Source: Melieria omissa (lineage: Eukaryota > Arthropoda > Insecta > Diptera > Ulidiidae). Taken from it: a stretch of DNA of 64,000 nucleotides. The notes below the pieces were generated by a model. It searched no databases, was not told where the DNA came from, and saw only the letters and a program-made list of their open reading frames with translations. The DNA lies in the NCBI GenBank assembly GCA_963971225.1, contig OZ020268.1:108154330-108218329 (forward strand), in the 5' to 3' direction. A program made the translations under genes and the position numbers. The first letter of the stretch is position 1, and every line of letters starts with the position of its first letter. Positions 55,503 through 64,000 of this stretch are shown here, piece after piece.

Positions 55503-56605
55503 AGGACTTTTCAGCAAATAATTAAGATGACTTTTAAGCACATAATTATGAAACAATACTTCAAAAATGGACGGAATGATTTCCTTTAAAAAGAAAATAT
55601 GTGGTTTAGAAGCAAAAAACCATGAACCATACTCAGACATATTAGTTTACATTAAATTTTATTTACTAAAAGACGTCATAAACCTCAATTTGTTGGATCC
55701 ACTCTGATACTCGAATGGTTCGTAAGGCTATCTCTTCTATGAATACACTCAATCAACTCAGCAAGTTATATGTAAATAATTTTTTTTTACACCAAAAAGC
55801 GCATCAACATGCAACCCAACAGCGGCTTTTAAGCATTCCACACTATCGCTTTTACCTTTCATTTAGCGACATATTTACGTAGCGACAGTCGACTTTATGG
55901 ACACGCGGCGACCAACTCGTGCCACTCTCGCATGTACAGGTTGCGACAGTAAAAGGCACACATAAAGCCTTTATATTTTATTAATGACGCTTTTATGTGC
56001 TGAAAGGAGCATGCAACGGCACCTCGACGCGCCGTGGCAACGCTGCACAGCAAATAATCGGCTCAGCAGCTGCCAAGAGGTGGAATGCAAATCAAATACA
56101 TCCATGCAAATGGAGAGCGAAAACTGATTTCACCAGACCATATCACCGCACCATACCATCGTATTATCGACGAAATTTCAGTGCAAGGCCAAAGGATATG
56201 CGCCGAGCAAATGGCTGTAATATTTTAAGCCTTGAAGGTACATTAACAGCTGTACACGATTTGCTGCTGTGGCTTACGGCAACGAACCACTGACTTTATG
56301 GTTGTAAGCTGCATTGTTGTATGGGAGCAAGTAGCGTTTTGTGTGCGAGAACATGTTTCTTTTTAGAGTTAAATATTTGTTTATATTTTATGTGGCCAAG
56401 CCATATTCATATATGTGTGTGTGTGTGTGTGTGAAGGGGCCAAATTAGGAGTAGTCTGTCTTTGAAGTTCATAAGGATATATATTAATCTACATTTAAAG
56501 CAGCTTAGTTCCAAAGAAAGCTGACATTCGGCGTTTCAATTCGGTTTGCAACTATCTCTATTAAAATTTTTTAATCATTTATATAACACCGTGTGACAAA
56601 AATAA
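55503..56605. other. Non-coding stretch
   Basis: No gene recognised. The frame at 55997-56293 has no known motif. A TG run lies at about 56415-56433. Confidence 0.5.
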
Positions 56606-57507
56606 TAAAAAATTTTCACACCGAAAAAATCCATATGGGCGTGAAACTAGATATAAAATATAGTAATACTGCGTACTCAGTTTTTCATTTCTACATCCTT
56701 TGCCTTTTAAAAAAAACTTCAAAATTTTAACGGGGATAAAAAATATAAAAAATATACAAAATACTTAGCCTCGTTAGAATATGGCGATACATACATCAAA
56801 TGAAAGAGGAAAGGCTAAAAAATTTAAATAAAATTGAATTGAATTTTTATCTATTTGTAAGAAAAATATGTAAAAAAAGTCCTTTGAAAATTTTAATCCT
56901 ATTTATCCTTCAAAACGTATATAGAATTTTCTTGAAAAGTGAGTATATTAAAACCCGAAATCTCCTTGATCACGTGTCAAAATTTTATTATTCTTGCTTC
57001 CTTGATTTTGTATCTTTTTATTATTTAAAATACTGATACTAAAAAAAAATAAGAATTTTTGTACTTCATTAGAATTGCAGCTTCCGCCTTTTTTTAAATA
57101 ACTTTGGAACAAATAAAGTTAGAGTAATGAAATTTTGGCACGTGATCACGGAGACTTTGGCTTTAAACATACTTACTTTTCAAGAAAAATTCTTTATAAA
57201 TTTTCAAGGATATAAAGGATTAAAATTTTCAAAGGACCTTTTTCATATTCTTTTTTTACAAATAGACTAAAAACCAATTTGATTTGAATTCTTGAGCCTT
57301 TCCTCTTTCATTTGATATACATATCGCCATATTCTAACGAGGCTAAGTATTTTGTATATTTTTTATATTTGTTATCCCCGTTAAAATTTTGAAGACCTTT
57401 TAAAAGGACAATGTATGTAAAAATGAAAAACTGAGTGCGCAGTATTCCTACATTTGGTCTCAAGTTTCAAGCACATATGGATTTTTCCCGGTATAAAAAA
57501 TTCTGTT
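56606..57507. mobile_element. Fold-back element with arms of about 390 bp
   Basis: The left arm (about 56606-56993) and the complement of the right arm (about 57122-57507) align almost end to end. Shared blocks include AAAAATCCATATG, ACTCAGTTTTTCATTT, TTCAAAATTTTAACGGGGAT, ACTTAGCCTCGTTAGAATAT with GGCGATA, CAAATGAAAGAGGAAAGGCT, CCTTTGAAAATTTTAATCC and TGATCACGTG. Identity is around 80-85 percent by eye. The loop is about 128 bp. There is no coding capacity; the short frames at 56800-57036 and 57381-57659 lie in the arms. Confidence 0.88.
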
Positions 57508-59794
57508 GCATGGTGTTGTAAATGGCAAAACAGGCAGCCAAAATTAATATCGCTAACAATTGCCAGACGAAAACTCGACCAAACTATGTACAAAGGCAAA
57601 TTTCGCAAATCGGCAGCAACAACTACAACTGTCACACTCACTGACTCACTCACTGACAATTACTAAGTAACAAAACAATCAAACAACAACAACAACCAAG
57701 TAACAACAGCATCCAAACCGAACCATGGCACAATCAGACAAAAATTAAATGGCGCACAATAGGCAAAAGTAGCTGAAGTGGCAGTGCAACCAGAATCAAC
57801 AGAAAATGAAGCAATCGAAATACTCGAAATTATGCCATAAATAGGAATTGTTCAAGCTGTTAACAAAAGCCATTAAGCAGCGAGAGCAACAGCCTCGAAA
57901 TTGCAGCCATCGTGGCAAATGAGAAAGCGGCAAACGCGGGCAGGGTGTGAAGGCTGTGTTGTAGTAGCTGCCGCCGCCGCCGCCATCGACCGAAAATGCT
58001 CTGCGCTTGCAAGAAGCTGTTGAAGACGGCGTGCCGTCGCTGTGAAGAATGATGTCTGCCATTGTTGTAGTTTCATTGTTGTTATTAGGATAATGGCGCT
58101 GACAAGAATTGAAGTCGCAACAAGCGAATGTCTGCCGTTTGAGCTGTGCCCTATGCGCTGAATTGGCGTGACCTAAATTTTTGCGTGTTGTGTATGGTCG
58201 ACTTTATGATTTTTGTTCAGGCGTTCAACACATTTTTTTGAATAATGTCTCAGGGTTACTTGACTGGTTTTATAGCAAATGAACTTTGCTTTCGGCAGTT
58301 GGATCCTCAGCAAAGCATTACAAAAACAAACCATAAAAATTGAATAATGGTCTATGAAAAATCTTAGAGTACGAAATTTCTATGTATGTAGCGCGACCGC
58401 AGGGCTGTCAAGTCAATTTGACTCTACTGAGTCATTTTGTAATAATTAATCTTCAAAGTGAAAAACTTTACAGAAAAATTTATAGCTAAGAGATCACTTT
58501 AAAATGAAGAGCTATACACCTTAAACTTTTGGAATTATGCTCAAACATGGATTAGGTGATTGAGGAAACTCACCTCTATAGATTTATGTGTGACTCGTGA
58601 ATGACCTTGAAATTTTTAAAGGTCTTGTGACATGATTTCAATCCCTTGGGGAATTATGATTCAAAATGGATGCAAGCCTCAACGCTTTTCTCTAATGTTT
58701 TCAATTGATTAACTATGTAGGATTTCCAGATGGGATATATTACCCGGTGATTATGGCAATAAAGAGTTTGGATCCGGTAAAAATTTTAATAATTTTTTTT
58801 ATTTAATTTTTTTAAATTTTTAATGTCCGGGTTTGGTCATTCGAAAAGATAAGATTTATGCTCTTACTGAGATTCTACGTGTAAAAAAAATGTTTTATAT
58901 TGCTTTTTATATCTTTTTACATTTCTTAAATATTTTATATTTCATATTTTTCTTATATATATTTATTTATTTTCCTATATTTTTTATATTTCCTGTATTT
59001 TTTTCATATTTTTCCTTAAATAAATTAAATTAACTTTCAAACTCCATGCAAAACAAATTAAAATCAACACAATATTTACCACTGAAAATATTTTCCTTTA
59101 ATTTATATTTCTATTTGTATTTTTATTTATTATTATTTTCCTTTTTGTTGGCACACTTTGCCATCTGTCAATTTGATGGTGTGTGACATTTACGATGACA
59201 CTGTCGGCACATAAAATTGGTGGCATCCTGCACTTGTTGTACATAAAATCACAGTTTAATTGCCAAAAACTCACGCATACACAAACACACGAACAACCGA
59301 AAGCTCAGCATGCAGCCAAATGGACAGACAGATACAATTGTGCAAAAATTCCACATAGAAAATAAAATGGCAAAAAATTGAAAAAGGAAAACACCGCACA
59401 CATTGTCAAACATAGACGAAAAATATAAAAATCAAAAACAAAATTTTGGACAAGTAAACGCATTTCAGTCGGTCATTGCGAACTTTATCGGACGGTTTTG
59501 AGCGACTGGTCGCTTTTGGAATGAAAATAAAGTTTAAGTTTATGTGGAGTTTAAACCAATAAATTTTCTGAGGAAGAATGTATTTACTGAGATAGAAATC
59601 CAGCCCTGAAACACATAACGAGCGCATCGATGAAGTTCACTGGGTTTGCATAAAAGAAGTTATGAGTTTCTTCGATTTTTACCTGTGTGTGTCTCATGCA
59701 GAGGCAGTCAACATAACCTATCTACCTACATACCACCTTCCTAAATTTTCCTTTCTACCTTCTTTCAAATTGTTTCATATCTCATTAACATTAC
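57508..59794. other. Non-coding stretch
   Basis: No gene is recognised. A short CCG run is at about 57968-57983. A T-rich tract at about 58895-59030 creates a Phe-rich frame. CTAC-rich sequence at about 59718-59765 resembles that at 61889-61910, on the other side of the LINE cluster. Confidence 0.5.
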
Positions 59795-60870
59795 TCGCAC
59801 TGTGGCAATATGTTGTACGGGAGTCTTCCCAACTACTTCAGGCCCATCGCTAGATGTCCTCGTGAGCCTTCCTCCACTTGATGTTTTCATCCAAGGAGAG
59901 GCCCTTAAGGCCATCCAAAGACTAAAACACAGTGGCCAGTGGTATGGCGATTGTCCGGCACTGGACAATTGTGCTGGCACCGACATAGACCTCACAGTCA
60001 TGTCCATGCCCCTCGACTCCATGCCTACAACTGTCATACTAAAAAAGCGGTACATAGTGTTGCTGCTTGAGGCTCACTCTTGGTCGGTTCCTGAGGATGA
60101 GCCCGGTAAGCACTGCTTCCGTATATTCACGGACGGTTCCAGAACGTAAGAAGGTTCTGGCTCTGGGGTCTTCGTTGAGTCCACGGGGACTAGATGGTTC
60201 TTTGCCCTAGGCTCGCACGCATCTGTGTTTCAGGCTGAGGTGCATGCGATACTTGAGGCGATGAACTTTGTCATAGAGAATAGGTGCAGAGGCAGGTCTA
60301 TCTGTGTCTGTAGCGACAGCCAAGCTGCGCTTATGGCTGTGGACAGCCCTCTAACCACCTCTATGCTAGTCAAGTCTGGCAAATCTAGACTTAATTATGT
60401 CACAAAATACAATAGCCTGATGCTCAAATGGATCCCGGGACACGCAGGAATTGCGGGTAATGAGACCTCGGATTCCTTAGCTAGAATGGGCTCTGAGCCT
60501 GATTTTGTCGGCCGTGAGCCTGTCCGATAAATGCTCACAGTTTTTTTTGTCACTAGGCAGAAGGGACTGCAGGCAGATGGTCGGGTTAATGACGAGCCAT
60601 TTTTTATGGGCAAAGCACATGGAAATGGTAAGCATATCTCACAGTGCCCCATGTCCAGCCTGTGGAGAGGACGTTGAGACGGCGGAACACTTCCTGTGTC
60701 TCGCTCGTATCAGGTTTGAGACGTTTGGCACTGATGTGCTTAGAAGTGACCACCTTGGCTCCTTGGCACCCCAGGATCTATCATGGTTTCTTTGGAAGTC
60801 GGGTAGACTTAAAGCATATTAACAAGGAACAACAAGTCGTAGTACAATGGATGCTAGATCGCTCCGACAA
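59795..60870 (+). pseudogene. 5'-truncated LINE: RNase H and C-terminal zinc knuckle
   Basis: The frame begins within the reverse-transcriptase C-terminal part (CTGVFPTTSGPSLDVLVSLP, then PLDVFIQGEALKAIQRL). The RNase H domain follows with its acidic residues visible: FTDGSRT, FQAEVHAILEAMNF, CSDSQAAL and WIPGHAGIAGNETSDSLA. An in-frame stop (60147-60149) interrupts it just after FTDGSRT. A frameshift at about 60510-60530 moves the last part to another frame, where CPACGEDVETAEHFLC gives the usual C-terminal knuckle before a stop at 60820-60822. Most of ORF2 and all of ORF1 are missing. This is a dead 5'-truncated copy, with a short 3' untranslated stretch to about 60870. Confidence 0.88.
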
Positions 60871-61261
60871 GGGAAAATACAAAAGAAAACCATTACTCTA
60901 TTCAATTCATTACCTTGTGACAAGTTCCTTTCACACTCCAATCAGTTGTGATGAGCAGCTGACAGCAGATTATATCCAGTAGCCGTAATAATGCAACAAC
61001 AACAGTACTATCACCAGCAACATATGTACAGCATCCATAAATAAGTTCATCAAAGACAACAACCTCTGCCTTTTCCAACAAACCCTTCTACCTACCAGCA
61101 ATGGATGCACAGAGAGTGCTCTACACAACACAGTAACAAACATTCTCATACGTAGATGTCTCTCCTAGGGGTACAGCAGTTAATTAGTTAGCGATAGGCT
61201 AATTACCCAAGGCCTTTTTTGCTTTGTCAAGACCCCATGCTTCCCAAGCTTTGGGGCATTC
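60871..61261. other. Spacer between the two LINEs
   Basis: It holds a short CAA run (about 60990-61000) and unassigned sequence. No gene. Confidence 0.5.
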
Positions 61262-61270
61262 ACTCCTACC

Positions 61271-61884
61271 TGGTTGGTTGGTTGGTTGAAGTGGCTGACT
61301 TACCGTTGTCCCCCTGCAAGTCACAATTAGCGCATAGGCGCCGTTTTGATACCACATGCTCACCGAAACTAAACCTGATTAGTCGTATGACTAGATCCAC
61401 CCGGTAGAATTTATGTATCCAAGAAGGTTCCCCAGATTTACTGTCGAGCATTCGGTCAAACAAGTAAGGAAGTGGTTCCCCAGAGACTTGAAATCTTGCC
61501 CTTGCCACAGCTGGGCAGTGACAAAGGAAGTGCTTAAGTGTTTCTTTCTCCTCTAAATTCCCACAGCTCCTACAGTGGGTATTGAAGGGGATGCTTAGCC
61601 TCTCCGCATGTGGACCTATGTCCGTGCGAGATTTGTGTATAAGCTCGCGGGATCTCCTCTCATTGTAGGAGGGCCACATCGCCCGCGGGGTACAACAGGA
61701 AGTCAGCGACGTTCACCTCCGATTGGCATGACTGAGACAGTGCCGATAGCAGCCTCTCTTGACAACTTCCAAAGGCTTCGGAACTGGAACACCCAGCGAT
61801 GCATCAAGCGAGGCACCTGAGCGTGCCAATTCGTCCGCCCTCTCATTTCCTTCAATGTTCCTATGACCAGGAACCCAGATAATT
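61271..61884 (-). pseudogene. 5'-truncated LINE (minus strand) with 9 bp target duplication
   Basis: On the minus strand the copy starts within RNase H (WVPGHRNIEGNERADELARS) and continues through CRSCGNLEEKETLKHFLCHC, the C-terminal knuckle, to a (CCAA)n tail at 61271-61290. A TGA at 61713-61715 breaks the frame. The flanks ACTCCTACC (61262-61270) and ACTGCTACC (61885-61893) are a 9 bp duplication with one mismatch that fixes both ends. The 3' end matches the scrap at 3088-3175. It is a different element from the plus-strand LINE next to it, judging by the divergent RNase H and knuckle sequences. Confidence 0.88.
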
Positions 61885-61893
61885 ACTGCTACC

Positions 61894-64000
61894 TACCTAT
61901 CTACCTCTTCCTTACCGATCCAAGTCAAACTATATACATACAACCAACATACCTTTCTGGTATGTATGTAGCGTTCCTGTGCAGGCTAACACATCAACAA
62001 AAAATAATAATAATAATCGTGAACGAATTGAAAACAATTTGGCAACAAACTGCAATAAATTGTTTATAATACTGCGTTTTATTTTATGTCATCTTTTTTC
62101 TTGTACATATATGATGCCCGATTGCTTGCTGTCGCTATGGTTTCTGTGTTGTGCTGTCCAGTCAACCCACTACATAGTTGCTACGCCATATTTCATTTCC
62201 GCTTCCTGCCATGCTACAGTCTGTCATCGCATGGTTTTTGCTGCAGCACGTTGGCATAAAATATTTCAGCAATTTGCCGATAAAACAGAGTGAAAATAAA
62301 AACCAAATGAAAACCAATTGAAAATGTGGAAAATTGTGTAGACGAAATCGATTAGAGCAGCAATGAAAATGGGCCAATGGGTTTTTTACTTGTTTCAACA
62401 TTTTCTAATTGTTTACGAAACCAAAGAATCAACAAATTTGTTGACTCGTAAAAATTCTGTTGATACAAAACACGCAAATGAAGAAAACTGTGTCGGCCGT
62501 ATCAAAGAGGCGGCCATGCTTCGAAGTCAACTGGCGGCCAATGATAAGAAATTTATGTCGGAATTAATTGGAATATTTTAGTGCCCAATTAGCGAAAGGC
62601 GGAAATTTTGCCTTGAAACAATCAGTGGAAAGAGGCCAACGCAGTCGACACGAGGCCGTAGTGGGAATTGAACACCCGCACCTCCTTTCACTCTCTTTGG
62701 TAAATCATAAACTTTTGCTTTTGCTTTTGCTCAATGCATCTTTTATAGGAAAAAAAGAACGCACAAAAAAAATTAATCTTTGCTGAGTTTTCGTATGAAT
62801 ATTTAACTCGAGTCGTTGCCATTGTGTTGGCTAATGATACAACAAACTCGTATTTGGGTCGTGCGAACTGTAGTTTACTACAAGTAATGCCACAATTTAT
62901 CATAAAAACACCAAAATCGTTGCTGCTTTGCTGAAAGTTCAAGGCGAAAGCTCGACAGCTCACCAGTGTTCTCGTTACGTTTTTGCGGTTTTAATACGAA
63001 TGTCAAAATGCCACGTACTACTTACTTGGTTAAACGGAGGTGGGCGCATTTGCGTATCGCTGGAACCAATTATGACCGAAAGTGCTTAATTGCCTGCGAG
63101 TAAACTTTTAATACAAATTCATGAATAATTAAAAGTTTGCGTTGAGCTGCTTTGGCTCAGGCTGTGCGCTGTTGTTGTTGTTATTGTTGTTGTTGTGTGC
63201 AAACAATGTTACAAGCACAATGAAATGTTGGTAACAAGTGTCGAGAAAAGGCTGAAGCTATTTCTTTTAGAATCAATTGGTAAGTATTAGAGAAAACTTT
63301 TAGAAAAATTAACTGATTTACAAATTACAAGTAAAAATGCATTCGGCAGTTATTGAGTGAATAAAATATTCATGAAAAATCAATTGAAATCAACTTAATC
63401 CGCTTGTCTGAACACATTGAATACGACATCGACAGGGCCAAAAGACTACGAGGTGATGACAACTTCAACCGACGTCGTGTAGTCAACTACTTGATTAAAA
63501 TGGAAATAAAAATATAATGAAAAATTAATGAAAAATGAATGAAAAATGATGATGATGATGAACAATTATGAAAAATTATGATGTATGAATGAACAGCATC
63601 GGAATCATGTTTTTTGTGCGCTTAATCACAAATTGGAGACTGCGAACAGTTCTACAATCAATTTAAAACAAATGGTTATAATTAAATAAAACTAGTAAAT
63701 TTTAACTGAAATACTAACAAATTTTTAATTGCTGTGTAAAGCACTCAGAGAATGTAAAAAAAACGCCAACAAAAGGATATGATTTGAAGGAGTGGTGGCA
63801 AATGATTTGGTTTTGTTGCGAAATATACACAGCGCGACAATTATGTATCAAGACTCGAACAAAGCGCACCATCTATGTGCAAGCACATGCGTTTTGAAGC
63901 TTTAAGCTTCTTCTACTAACTGTCAAAATTTCATGAGATTTTATTGACATTTAATATTTATTAAAATTCATTTTGCAAAACAAGTTTTCAATTCATGTTG
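61894..64000. other. Non-coding stretch to the window end
   Basis: No gene is recognised. CTAC-type repeats are at 61889-61905, TTG runs at about 63166-63196, and an ATGAAAAATGA/GATGAT minisatellite-like tract at about 63516-63585. The small open frames have no known motif. Confidence 0.5.

Overview
This window looks like intergenic or large-intron DNA from a higher fly (Diptera, Schizophora). A tephritid-type fruit fly is my best guess, but it rests only on general repeat content. The DNA is AT-rich with scattered GC-richer islands, many CA/TG, CAA/CAG ('opa'), TTTA and other microsatellites, and a dense mix of insect transposons. I found no credible host protein-coding gene, rRNA, functional tRNA, CRISPR array or bacterial-style operon. 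Every protein-coding signal I can recognise comes from a mobile element, except one about 90-residue ORF (31224-31496) of a widespread repetitive protein family whose function I do not know.

Layout. 1-7.7 kb: mostly featureless, with a LINE 3' end at 3.1 kb and a partial hAT-like non-autonomous element at 5.7-6.2 kb. 7.7-13 kb: a TA-flanked MITE split by a tRNA-derived SINE, a decayed transposase end, a truncated mariner, half of a hAT MITE, and an inverted second copy of the MITE that lacks the SINE. 14-19.3 kb: an internally deleted Tc1/mariner-superfamily element with an intact 152-residue ORF, then a decayed Tc1-like transposase region into which a 2.76 kb piggyBac-like element has inserted at TTAA. 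20.7-24.7 kb: the full-length hAT-like non-autonomous element, a solo LTR with its TATA box, and a tandem duplication. 26.2-27.8 kb: an internally deleted mariner with an intact 165-residue ORF sitting in a TTTA microsatellite, then a LINE remnant and a small hAT MITE. 30-34.6 kb: transposase tails, the unknown ORF, a palindromic mini-element and a TAAAA array. 36.5-43 kb: a 638 bp TIR element, a fold-back relative, a 1285 bp degenerate mariner and a LINE RNase H scrap. 45.5-46.1 kb: a CAATT pentamer array attached to a SINE head. 48.8-52.8 kb: very AT-rich tandem arrays (183 bp, about 151 bp and about 200 bp periods), one monomer of which is split by a 990 bp piggyBac-type MITE. 54-57.5 kb: a small MITE and a 0.9 kb fold-back with arms of about 390 bp. 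59.8-61.9 kb: two 5'-truncated LINEs in opposite orientations.

The elements do not form a pathway; their relationships are nested insertions and paralogous copies. The most informative observations are two insertions with a visible empty-site paralogue inside the window (SINE in MITE; piggyBac MITE in a satellite monomer), two independent internally deleted DD-D transposons that both keep an open frame joining the DNA-binding domain to the C-terminal tail, a piggyBac transposase that has lost its second catalytic aspartate, and a long inverted repeat that could be transcribed into a hairpin RNA. Family assignments come from motifs read by eye; no database search was run.
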